A stretch of DNA of 64,000 nt from Medakamo hakoo (taxonomy: Eukaryota > Chlorophyta > Trebouxiophyceae > Coccomyxaceae): NCBI GenBank assembly GCA_026636295.1, contig CP089459.1, forward strand, positions 1,054,001 to 1,118,000, read 5' to 3'. Every line of letters begins with the position of its first letter. Within the stretch, counting starts at the first letter, position 1. The notes below the pieces were generated by a model. That model was not told the DNA's origin, did no database searches, and saw nothing but the letters and a program-made list of their open reading frames with translations. The position numbers were made by a program, and so were the translations under genes. Positions 1-8,981 of this stretch are shown in pieces.

Positions 1-1
1 G

Positions 2-472
2 GAAGAGGGTGGTGGTGGTGGTGGCGCGGGCCCGTCGGCCTCGCCGCCCCCCGCCGAGGCTGCCGCCGCTGCGCCCGCCCCTTCCCCTCCCAAGGCCGCG
101 TCCCCGTCGCCGGCGCCCGCTCCCGTCGCCGCCGCGCCCTCCCCCGCCGCCGCCGCCCCGTCCGTCGCGGACGCGCTCGCCGCCGAGTTCCCGTCCATCG
201 ACCCGGACACCATCGCCGCTCTGCTGGCCGACCAGGACGGCGACGCGCGGGACGTGCGGGTGATGCTGGGCCGCATGGCCAAAGCCATGGAGGCGGAGGC
301 GCGCAAGGCGAAAGCGGCGGCGGCTGTCCCGGCGGCGGCCGGCGGTGTGGCCGCGGCGGCGGCCGAGGGTGGCGCGCCCCACCCCGTCGGCACCAAGCGC
401 GCGGGCAGCCGGCCGCGGTCGGCCAGCGCCGGTGCTGCTGCCGCCAAGCGGCCGCGGTCCGGGTCCAAGTGA
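2..472 (+). CDS. CUE-domain protein, 3' end only (partial)
   Basis: This is the last ~156 codons of a gene that begins outside the window; the reading frame is open from base 2 to a TGA at 470-472. The visible part has a Gly tract, a Pro/Ala/Ser linker, and then a compact helical segment at 179-285 with the pattern LAAEFPSID...IAALLADQDGD...VMLG. The FP pair, the spacing to LL and the closing leucine-type helix are what a ubiquitin-binding CUE (UBA-like) module shows. A basic tail rich in Lys, Arg and Ser follows (AKRPRSGSK end), which could be a nuclear localisation signal. The CUE call rests on the pattern alone; the N-terminal architecture and role are unknown. Role in ubiquitin binding is inferred from the family. 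Confidence 0.6.
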   Translation, partial: EEGGGGGGAGPSASPPPAEAAAAAPAPSPPKAASPSPAPAPVAAAPSPAAAAPSVADALAAEFPSIDPDTIAALLADQDGDARDVRVMLGRMAKAMEAEARKAKAAAAVPAAAGGVAAAAAEGGAPHPVGTKRAGSRPRSASAGAAAAKRPRSGSK

Positions 473-653
473 AAGAGTGGGGTTTGCGTGTGTGTGCGCG
501 AGTGCGTGCGTGTGGGATGGGATGGGGCGGGACTAAAACGGGAGAAACGAATGAAAAAAAAAACACGCGCCGCCTGGGAGGGCCGCGCGAGAGCGGGTGG
601 GGATGGAGTGTCTGTGCGTGCAAAACAAGGGAGAGAAAAACTCCTCACGCCCG

Positions 654-805
<152 letters not shown>

Positions 806-808
806 CAC

Positions 809-888
809 CGCACACGCACACACACGCACCCAGCACGCACATACACACCGCACACGCACACACACGCACCCAGCACGCACATACACAC
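809..888. repeat. Two tandem copies of a 40-bp unit
   Basis: Immediately after the pure AC run, a 40-bp CA/CG-rich unit occurs twice head to tail (809-848 and 849-888) without a mismatch. It is best explained as a minisatellite that arose from the neighbouring microsatellite. Confidence 0.9.
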
Positions 889-1053
889 GCACACAACACA
901 CACGCACGCACGCGCACGCACGCACACACACACTCACACACGCACATACACACGCACAGGCGCGTACCCCAAGCAAGCAAGCAACCCAAACCGCCTCTCC
1001 TCCCATCCCACCCACTCTCAAACCTCTCCCTGGGCCCAGGGAGGCACCCCTGC

Positions 1054-2507
1054 TCAGTCTTCCCGGCCCGTCAGGCGGTCGAGGACGTGCAGGACTTCAC
1101 GCGTGACCGGGTTGTTGGACGCGGCCGCCCGCACCTGGCCGGACCGGGACAGGGTGCCGACGGGCTCCAGTTCCTCGCCGCGCGGGTTTTTCGCGGCGGC
1201 GGCCGCGCGCGCGGCGCGCGCGGCTTTTTCCTCCGCCGACTCTTCAGGGGCAGCAGCGGTGGCGGCTTTTTTAGCCGGAGCGGTTGCAGACTCGCCACGA
1301 GCGGCCGTGACGGCGGCTTCCATGTTGGACCCGGACTTGGCGGCCCGGGTGGCGGCCTCGTAGACGGACGCGGCGTCGGCCGCGGAGGTCGTCGAGGACG
1401 CGGCAGCTCCACCCTCCTCCTCCGCGCTCTCATCGCCCGACGGCGGGAACGTGTGCTCGGGCTGGCCGCGGGAAATGGTGGCCTGGCGCAGCAGGGACGT
1501 CACCGTCCCCGCCAGCGCGTCCGTGGCGCTGGCGGGCTGGGACCCCGCGGGCTGGGCGGCGGTGAGCGTGAAGGGCCCGATCTTGGCGGTGTTGCCGCCG
1601 GCCTCGATCGCGCCGGCCACGCCATCGCCCGGCGTGGGGCCGATGACGGCGCGGATGGGGCCCAGGCGGGCGGCGGTGGAGCCGATGGGGAGCGGCTGGC
1701 CGTCCAGGCCCAAGACGGGCGCGCCCGCCGCGGACGCGGTGCCGGCCGTCGTCGCGGCCTGGGTCGCGGTCGTCGAACCAGCAGCAGCCGCGCCCGCGGC
1801 GCCACTGCGCACGGCGTCCGCCGCCTGCACGCCGACGGCCGCCGCGTCCATGGCGGCTTGGACAGAGCCCTGATCCGCGCCCGACACGCCGGCCACGGCT
1901 TTGACGGCGGCGGAGCGCAGGCCCGCGTCGCCCGCCGCACGGGCGGCCAGGGCGCCCACGCCGTCGGCGTCGACGCCCGCAGCGCGCAGGGCGGCGCCCG
2001 CCGCCCGACCCGCGGCAGCGATGTCCGCGCCCGCGTTGGCGTTGCCGGTGCCGGCGGCCGTGGTGGCGGCGGCCAGGAGCTGGGCGCCCGCGGATGCGAG
2101 CTCGGACGGCGTGGCGGCGGCGGTCGTGGAGGACGCCGCCGTGCCGGCGGCCGCCGCCGTGCTGCTGCCGCCGGCGGCCGCCGCGCCCGCGCCCGCGCCC
2201 TCGCCCACCTGGATGGACGAGGCCGCGTTGGCCAGGGCGTTGGCCAGGGCGGCGATGCCGCCGCCGGCCTGGGAGGCGGTGGTCCCGGCGGCGGTGGTCG
2301 TGGTGGTGGCGGCACCACCCGCGGCGGCCTGGGCCAGGACGGCGGACGGAGCCAGCACGGCCGCGAGCGCGAGCGCCTGTGGGGTGGGGGGCGGGGGTGG
2401 TTGGTCTCGAACGTGAGTGAGGGTGCTTGCCCCTTTTTTGGCTCCTCTCCCCTCCTCACCCCCGCCCCCCTCTCACAACGCACCAAGGTCGACCGGCGAG
2501 AAGGCAT
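1054..2507 (-). CDS. Secreted or lumenal Ala-rich protein, function unknown
   Basis: The model is join(1054-2376, 2484-2507) on the minus strand, 448 residues. Exon 1 is only 24 nt and encodes MPSRRSTL. A 107-bp GT-AG intron (donor GTGCGT, acceptor CCACAG) follows, and exon 2 opens with ALALAAVLAPSAVLAQA. Together they give a textbook signal peptide with a basic N-region, a hydrophobic core and a likely cut after VLAQ or LAQA. No methionine in exon 2 would give a signal sequence, which supports the micro-exon. The mature part is Ala/Gly/Thr-rich, about 40% alanine, with few Cys and no catalytic motif that I recognise. It ends in a charged segment and REVLHVLDRLTGRED. It could be a cell-wall or extracellular structural protein, but that is a guess from composition. 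Confidence 0.7.
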
Positions 2508-3103
2508 AGCGACTTTTAAAAGGGAGTTTGTCGGCGCCTGTGCATGTTTGTTGGGGGACGGGCGTGAGGCAATCTGCTTCGGCGTGAGCGGCATTTCGAC
2601 GGGCCGCCTCCGCTGCGCCTGGCCCGGTCGGTCACTTTTGAGGGCGGTGAACGAGTCCACTATGTGACCAGTCTACACGTCGGCAACAGCGTCAAAAGCC
2701 GGGGCGCAGGGCGGCCGCGCACGGCCGTACGTTGGACTTGCCAATGCTGCGCCCGCTTCGCGCGCGCAGCGTGGCCCACCAAAAAACCGCGTTAACGCAC
2801 CGCACCTTTTGGACGATTTCTGTGGCCTGAAGCGGGAGCAAGGAACGTGTGTGGACAGGCGTGCGTGCAGAGAGTGGAAAGGACGCGGGCGGAGGGCGGC
2901 CGCCGAAAAAAAACGGGGGTGTGTGCTGCGCGCGCGCCCCCCAGTTTCTAGTCGAATGCCGTCAAGTGCCACTAGCCTATCATCACACCCTCTCCATCCC
3001 CGCCCCCCCGCGCCCGGCCCCCTCCAAAGCAAGTGCTGCACGCCCCCAATCCACGGCGCGCCCTCCCTCCCTCCCCCCTCCCTACAGAAGAAAGAATGGT
3101 TTT
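2508..3103. other. Intergenic region between two minus-strand genes
   Basis: About 600 bp separating the start of the secreted Ala-rich gene from the stop of the DGAT2-family gene. It should hold the promoter of the former and the 3' UTR of the latter. A short A/T tract (CTTTTAAAAG) lies 5-14 bases upstream of the predicted ATG at 2507. Only fragmentary open frames without recognisable domains are present. Confidence 0.6.
3082..3086 (-). terminator. TGTAG, candidate polyadenylation signal of the DGAT2-family gene
   Basis: On the minus strand TGTAG lies 18 nt past the stop codon at 3104. Chlorophytes commonly use TGTAA-type polyadenylation signals; the same motif lies near other stops in this window. 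Confidence 0.35.
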
Positions 3104-4174
3104 TTAAACAATGACCAGTTTTTTGTCCGCCCACTCCGGCCCCAGCAGGGCCTTGTGCCCGTCAAACAGCGCGGTCAGCGCACCGCACAGCCGGCCGTGC
3201 AGTTCGTCCACCTGGGCGGGCGTCGGGTCGTCGCACTGCTCCACCTCGAGCGGGTCGCCCACGACCGTGAGCATGCGCGGCCGGTGCGGGTACGGCGAGC
3301 CGCCTAGCCCGAAGAACAAGCCCACGCTGACGCGCAGCCGCCGCGACAGGCCGGGCAAGCCGACGAAGGACAGCAGCTGCGAGTTGCCGAGCGTGTAGAC
3401 GGGGATGACGGGCGTGCCCGCGACCAGGGCGGCGCGCAGGAAGCCGCGGCGTTGAGAGAGGTAGACGCGCTCGCCTGCCTCCCGCGACGCGCCGTGGAAA
3501 ATGCCGGCGACGCCTTCGGGGATGATGGCGACGGACCGCGTCCGCAGCAGCCGGGCCAGCGTCGCACCGTCCGCGGGGTGGCAGCCCTTGGCCGCGAAAA
3601 TGTGCTTGAACACGGGCAGGCGCAGCAGGACGTCCGCCACCACGCCCTCCACGCGCGGAGGCATGCCGCCTTCAGGCGAGTCCGTGATGGCGGCATTCAA
3701 CAGCGTGCCCATGGGGAAGGTCGCGTGCGGGAACTGGGCGATCATGTAGCGCCGCCCGGGCTGGGTGTACGGCAGCGGAGGGACGACGGCGCGCAGGCCG
3801 AAGTGGCGGCGCCACCAATCCCAGACGGGCGAGTGGCGGAAGGCGTCGGACTTGGAGCCGGCGGGCAAGGCGCACGCGACGGCGAAGGCGGCGATGAAAG
3901 CGGCGCAGGCGGCGGACCGGTAAAAGAGTGCGCCGAGGGCGGCCAGGGCCGCCACGCCCGGCAGCGCGACCGCGCCGACGAAGAAGAGGGCGAGCGTCAG
4001 CACCGCGCCCGCGTGCTGGAGCGGGGAGTTGACGGGCTCGGGCGGCAGGGTTGCCGGCACGCCCGCCTCGCCCTGGCCGCGGGCCGTGCGGTAGGCGATG
4101 GCGATGGACCGGCGGTGGGCGTACGCCCAGCGCAGGGACGGCGGCGGCGGCGGCGCGCCCGCTGTGCCCGCCAT
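3104..4174 (-). CDS. DGAT2-family acyltransferase (diacylglycerol acyltransferase-like)
   Basis: A 356-residue protein read from the ATG at 4174, close to the usual DGAT2 length. DGAT2 enzymes acylate diacylglycerol to triacylglycerol at the ER or plastid envelope. Two hydrophobic segments lie at about residues 48-100. The acyltransferase core has FPHATFPMG where family members carry HPHG or EPHS-type blocks, then EGVAGIFHG, and the diagnostic RRGFLRAALVAGTPVIPVYTLG. It ends with VVGDPLEVEQ and a hydrophobic tail. The proline-histidine pair of the active-site block is kept, but the flanking residues are unusual. Open frame continues upstream of 4174 without another good ATG, so a short 5' exon cannot be excluded. 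The exact acceptor (diacylglycerol, monoacylglycerol or phytol) is not decided by sequence. Confidence 0.85.
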   Translation of the reverse strand: MAGTAGAPPPPPSLRWAYAHRRSIAIAYRTARGQGEAGVPATLPPEPVNSPLQHAGAVLTLALFFVGAVALPGVAALAALGALFYRSAACAAFIAAFAVACALPAGSKSDAFRHSPVWDWWRRHFGLRAVVPPLPYTQPGRRYMIAQFPHATFPMGTLLNAAITDSPEGGMPPRVEGVVADVLLRLPVFKHIFAAKGCHPADGATLARLLRTRSVAIIPEGVAGIFHGASREAGERVYLSQRRGFLRAALVAGTPVIPVYTLGNSQLLSFVGLPGLSRRLRVSVGLFFGLGGSPYPHRPRMLTVVGDPLEVEQCDDPTPAQVDELHGRLCGALTALFDGHKALLGPEWADKKLVIV

Positions 4175-5053
4175 GCCCGCCGCAGACGCCGCCGACTTCT
4201 TCAACAGTTTGGGTGTGAGGAGCGTCAGGCGGGCGGACGCAGACGCGACAGGGGGCGGTGGCGCGTGTCCATCGCCATCGTGGGCGGGCGTCGTGCCCTG
4301 TCGTCGGGATGTGTGGGGGTGGATAACACGGGACGGACGGGCGGAGAGGTGAGGTTTGGGGGTTCCTGGGCGCGCGCCGTCGCAAGGGCCCCCGTCGGCC
4401 GTCCAAATGGGAAGCCAAAAAAAAACAACGGCGCCCAAATCCCGATCTCCCACGCACCAGTGCCCACCCTCCACCGCGCACAGAGTCCGGGTCTGGGGCT
4501 CCCATGAGGAGAGGGTGAGGAGGGCGTGCGTGCCTCCCCTGCGGCGTGTGGGACGGGGGCAAAGGGAGGGGGGAGTGAGGGCGCGCGCGAACGAGCGCGC
4601 GGCGAGGCGCGCGGAAGAGGGGGCGGCGCTGAGGCCAAAAAGGCCCGCGTCGGATGCCACGACAACACGGTAACGGCAGCGCATGAATGCTGTCGTCCTT
4701 TTGGCATCGGACATAAAGGGTGAAAAGCCTCCGTGCCGCCGTGGCGCGGCTGGCGGCGTGGCTTGCCGGACTTGGCGGGCGACATGCCACAGGGTTCACC
4801 GGCCTTTCCGCGCGGGCCGCAGCCGCGTTGGATGGCTGACGCACTTTTTCTTGGGTCCGGTGGAGGAGCAGGACCTCGCAGACTAGCTCAGAGCTTGCAA
4901 AAGGTGGCTCTGAGCCCGCAGGGAAGCGTCCGCGCGAGTCTTGTCGCGGCTGCGCTCGCGCGTTTTCTTATTCACGGTTTGCCGGCAGACGACGGCTCAA
5001 GGCTAAACACAGCGCATTTACGGACTCGGCGCGTTTCGAGAGGCGCGCCTGCC
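4175..5053. other. Divergent promoter region between the DGAT2-family gene and ccdA
   Basis: An 879-bp head-to-head spacer. It has short A runs near 4421 and GC-rich purine blocks near 4560-4620, with several upstream open frames that look like chance products of base composition. I see no convincing TATA box or coding domain. Confidence 0.6.
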
Positions 5054-6170
5054 ATGCCTCCTTCCGCCCGCCTGCCCGCCGGGCGGCCAGGACACATGCG
5101 GTCGTGCCAGGTCAGGCGCACGACTGTCTACGTCCGTGCAACGGCCCAGCGGCGTCCAGGCCGGCCGCGCTCGCCGCCACCGCCACCCCGACCCGCGCCC
5201 ACCCTTGCTTCCTTCCTCCTCGCGGCCGCCGCGACCGCCTCCGTCGCACCCCCACCCGCGTCCGCCGCCTCCCTGGACCGCCTCCTCTACGATGCCGCCA
5301 CCGCCGCAGACGCCGCCGTCCGCACGGCGCTGACAGGCAGCGGCGCCGCCGACGCCGGCTTCCCATCCCTGCCTGCCTTTGCGGTCGTCCTCGCGGCCGG
5401 CTTGGCGACGTCGCTGTCGCCGTGCACGCTGTCCATGCTGCCCCTGACGATTGGGTACATTGCGGGCGCGGAAGCCCGGGATCGGAGGCGGGACATGCAG
5501 GGGAGGGAGGCGGGCGGCGGCGGCGGCGACGCCGCGTCCCCTCCCACCACGCCACCGCCCCCTCCGTCCGTCCTGCCACGCGCCGCCGCCTTTGCCGCAG
5601 GCATGGCCACGACTCTGGCCGCGGGTGGTGTGGCTGCTGCGCTAGCTGGCAAAGCCTACGTCGGCGCGGGCAGCCTCCTCGGCGGGCGCGGGGGTGGCGG
5701 ACCTGGCGCGGCGGCCCTCCCGCTCGCCGGCTGCCTCCTCGCCATCGCCGCCGGCGCCAACCTGGTGGGCGCCCTGCCCCTGCCGGCCCTCCCCGGCCTG
5801 GACGTGGACGGCGACGCCCTGGCAGACAGGTTGGCTGGCGGGCGTGGGCGGCGGGACACCCTGCCGGCGCCCGCGCGGGCGTATCTGGCGGGCGCCGCGT
5901 TTGCGCTCGCGGCCTCGCCGTGCGCGACGCCCGTGCTGGCGACGCTCCTGGCCTACACCGCGTCGGGGGACGCCTCCCCCGCTGCGGGTGGCGCGCTGCT
6001 GGCCGTCTACGCCGCGGGCTACACAGCCCCGCTGCTGGTCGCCGCGGCGGGCGCGGGCACGCTCGCGCGCGTGGTCGCGGTGCGCGAGCGGTCTGGCTGG
6101 GTGCCGCCCGCCGCGGGCGCGGTCCTCATCGCTGGCGGCGTGTACGGTCTGCTGAGCCGCCTGTTCCCCT

Positions 6171-6172
<2 letters not shown>
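5054..6172 (+). CDS. ccdA: CcdA-type thiol/disulfide transmembrane transporter, plastid
   Basis: A 372-residue, single-exon protein. CcdA passes reducing equivalents across the thylakoid membrane for cytochrome c assembly and lumenal thiol chemistry. The N-terminal ~75 residues are basic, Ser/Pro/Ala-rich and end in a hydrophobic stretch, as expected of a chloroplast targeting sequence. The two hallmark cysteines lie in LATSLSPCTLSMLPLTIGY (about residue 120) and AASPCATPVLATLLAY (about residue 290), in the internally repeated three-helix halves of the DsbD/CcdA fold. About six hydrophobic helices are visible, separated by Gly/Pro-rich loops that are longer than in bacterial CcdA. The start at 5054 was chosen because it gives a transit-peptide-like N-terminus; ATG 5096 is an alternative. 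The gene lies head-to-head with the DGAT2-family gene. Confidence 0.88.

Positions 6173-6196
<24 letters not shown>
6171..6196. repeat. (GA)n simple repeat at the ccdA stop codon
   Basis: About 13 GA dinucleotides start inside the TGA stop codon of ccdA and run into its 3' UTR. It is a short purine tract in the narrow convergent gap before the next gene's stop at 6226. Confidence 0.9.
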
Positions 6197-6197
<1 letters not shown>

Positions 6198-6201
<4 letters not shown>

Positions 6202-6202
6202 G
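6198..6202 (+). terminator. TGTAG, candidate polyadenylation signal of ccdA
   Basis: The motif is 26 nt past the ccdA stop, directly after the GA repeat, and only 24 nt before the stop of the convergent coiled-coil gene, so the two 3' UTRs must overlap or be very short. Confidence 0.35.
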
Positions 6203-6225
6203 GACAGAGACTAGAAGAGGGAGGT

Positions 6226-8881
6226 TCACACACACTCCAGTGCCCGGCCCAGCCCGGCGACCGCGCGCCGCACGACCGCGGCCTTGGCCGCGACCACACT
6301 CCCACCGCCGGCCTGCAACGCCCGCAGCGCCTCCCTGACACGCCGCTCCGCCCGGGCGCGGGCGGCAGCCTGCTGGGCGCGTTTTTTACCGGTCGCGGCG
6401 ACGGCACCCTCCAAGCCTGCAGCCCGGTCCGTGGCAGCGGCGGCCTGCGCCTGCGCGGCAGACAGGCGCTCGGCCGCCGCCGCGGCCGCGGCCGTGTGCC
6501 GGGCCGTCGCCGCACGGGCGCGCGCGGCACGGGAGCTGGCGTCCGCAGCAGCAGCGTTTAAGCGGGCGACCCGCCCGGCAGCCGCACGCACAGCTGGGCT
6601 GGCGGCGTCGGCGCCGCCCGCAGCGACGCGGGCGGCGAGCGCCGCGTTGACGCCCGACATGTCGTCCAGCGCCGCCTGGACGCGGGCCAGGTCTTGGGCC
6701 GCGTCCGCCGCCGCGGCGCGTGCAGCTGCGGCTTCGGCTTCCGCCGCGTCCCGTTCCGCCGCAGCGGCGCGGGCGGCACGCGTCGCGGCAGCAGCAGGCG
6801 AGGCGTCCGCCACCTCCTCCTCCCCGGCGCTCGCCCGGACGGCGGAGGCGTAGCGCGCCCGCAGCGCGGCCGCCGCCCGGGTGGCGGCCAGGGCCTTGGC
6901 GCCCAACGCACGCGCAGCCGCTTCAGCGACGCGGGCGTCCGCACGCAGAGCCTCAGCCCGGGCAGCCGCCGCTGCCGTCGCCGCAGACGCCGCCGCCCGG
7001 CCGTCGGCGCGCGCGGCCGCCGCGGCCGCGCCCCGCCCCGCCGCCGCGGCCGCCGCCGCGGCCGCGCGCGCGAGGCCCAGCTCGGCCACCGACCGGTCCA
7101 ACAGGGCGGCCTCGCGTGCCGCCGTCGCGGCGTCCGCGCCGGCCCGGGCCGCGTCCACGCCCGCTTCGGCCAGGGCCAGCTCGCGCCTAGTGGCTTCGGC
7201 CGACGCAGCGGCCGCGCCAGCCGCGTCGGCCGCCCGCCCGGCCTCTGCGTCCGCGGCCGCTGCGTCCGCGATGGCGGACCGGCGCTCCGCTTCCGCGGCT
7301 TCCATGTCGGAGCGGGCGGTGAGGGCGGCCGCGCGGGCCGCGATGAGGCCGGCTTCGGAAGCGGACGGACTGCCGCCCTGGCCGCCGCTCCGCACCGCCG
7401 ACCGCAGGCAAAACAGGCGGACCTCCGCCCGGTGCAGGGCTGCCTCACTGCCCGCCCCACGTTCCCGGGCTTTGGCCGCCGCGGCCGCCGCCGCACGGGA
7501 CCGGGCGGCGTGGTGCGCGGCTTCTTGAGTGGCCGCCGCCGCGTCCCGGCGGGCGGCGTCTAAAGCAGCGGCGGCCGCGGCTTTTTCATTCGCGGCGGCG
7601 GCCGCCGCCGAGCGAGCCGCAGCCAGGCGGGCAGCCGCCGCGGCCGCGGCCTCAGCCAGGCGGGCCGCCCGCCCCTCCGCCGCGCCCGTGTCGGCTTCCG
7701 CGGCCGCAGCAGCGGTGAACGCGGCGTCTTCTGCGGCGGCGCTGGCCTTGGCGGCCAGGGCGGCTTGCTCGCCGCGGTCGCTGTTGCGTGCGTGGAAAAG
7801 GGAAGGGAGGGAGGGGAGGGGAGGGGAAGGTGAGAACCCACCAGCCCGGCGCCCTTCCCCCGCCTCGACCCCCGAAATGAAAAAAAAAAAAAAAAAACAC
7901 GCACAGCTCCGCCTCCACCTCCCGCTGCAGGTCAGCCACTTCCTCGGCCGCCAAAGCAGCCCGGTCGGCCGCAGACGCGGCGCGTTCAGCCGCAGCTGTC
8001 GCTCCGGCTTCCGCGGCGTCGGCGGCGGCAGCGGCCCGGCCTGCTGCACGTTCGGCAGCGCGCACGCGCGCGTCGCCCGCCCGGGCCTCCCACCGCGCGC
8101 GCGCCGCCTCGCGCGCCGCCGCGTCCGCCGCCGCGACGCCCGCCCGGGCTGCAGCCGCTGCATCAGCAGCTTTGGCTTTGGCGGCCTGGGCCGCGTCCCG
8201 GGCCGCCGTCGCAGCAGCCTCGGCCGCGCTCCACCCGGCCGCCGCCGCGTCGCGCGCGGCCGCGGCCGCGGTCAGCTCAGAGACCGCGCCCGCCAGCCCT
8301 CCCCGCGCCGCGGCCGCGTCCGCTTCATCGCCGGCCGCCGCATGGCGCGCGGCTTCCAGGGCGCGTCGAGCGGCGGTCAGAGCCGCCCTGGCCCGGCGTT
8401 CCCGCGTGCTGCGCCCGGCTTCGGCCGACGCCGCGGCCCGGGCTTCCACGGCTGCGGCCGCCGCGTCCAGGGCCGCGCCGCCCGCGGCCGCCGTCGCGGC
8501 CGCGACCTCGGCCCGTGCCGCGTCCAGCGCCGCCCGCGCGCGCAGGACGTCGGCATGCGCGGCCAGGCTGCGGTCTTTGAGCGCGTCCCTTGTGGCGGCA
8601 CGAGACGCGGCGGCACGGGACGCCCGGGTCACGGCCAGGCCCGCCACTTTGGTCAACCCTGCGTCGGCTGCAGCAGCGGCGCCGTCTGCTGCGCGCGCGG
8701 CGCGCGTCCTCTCCAGCGCCGCCCCCACGCCCGCGGCGTGGCTCTCGATCAAGTCCGCCCGCGCCCGCTGGTCTTCAGCTTCGGCGAGTGTCAACGCCAG
8801 GGCGTCCGCTGCCGCCTGGGCGGCGGCGGCCAGGCCCCGGGCCTTGGCCGACGCCCAGGGCGGGAGCGGTAGGTCGAGCAT
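6226..8881 (-). CDS. Long Ala-rich coiled-coil protein, function unknown
   Basis: The model is join(6226-7780, 7905-8881), 843 residues. The 124-bp intron has donor GTGCGTG followed by an 18-base T run and acceptor CAACAG; splicing joins VEAEL to DRGEQAALAAKA in frame. The protein is close to half alanine with charged residues (R, E, D, K) spaced as in heptads over nearly the whole length, so it should be a continuous alpha-helical coiled coil with very few aromatic, Cys or Pro residues. No globular domain, signal peptide or membrane segment is seen. The start, MLDLPLPPWASAKARG, follows a poly(G) tract and is the weakest part of the model; only ~100 bp separate it from the upstream gene's stop. 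It might be a structural or cytoskeletal filament protein, but composition alone cannot say. Confidence 0.55.
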
Positions 8882-8981
8882 TTTTTTTTGGGGGGGGGGG
8901 GGGTGGGAGGGGGGTTGGGGTTTTGAGTGGGAGGCGAACCATCCTCTCCCTTTTTTTTTTTTCAAGCGCGCCGGCTCTCTC

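Noticed and set aside
809-888. CRISPR-like array
   Set aside because: Only two directly abutting copies without spacers exist, beside a microsatellite, in a eukaryotic genome.
4860-4930. Possible tRNA-like fold near a GCTCAGAGC stem
   Set aside because: No T-loop, no anticodon arm of proper size and no acceptor stem could be found.
8882-8981. Fusion of the coiled-coil gene with the upstream F-box/LRR gene
   Set aside because: They are only 100 bp apart on the same strand, but the F-box gene ends in a clear stop and the gap is homopolymeric with no convincing splice pair.
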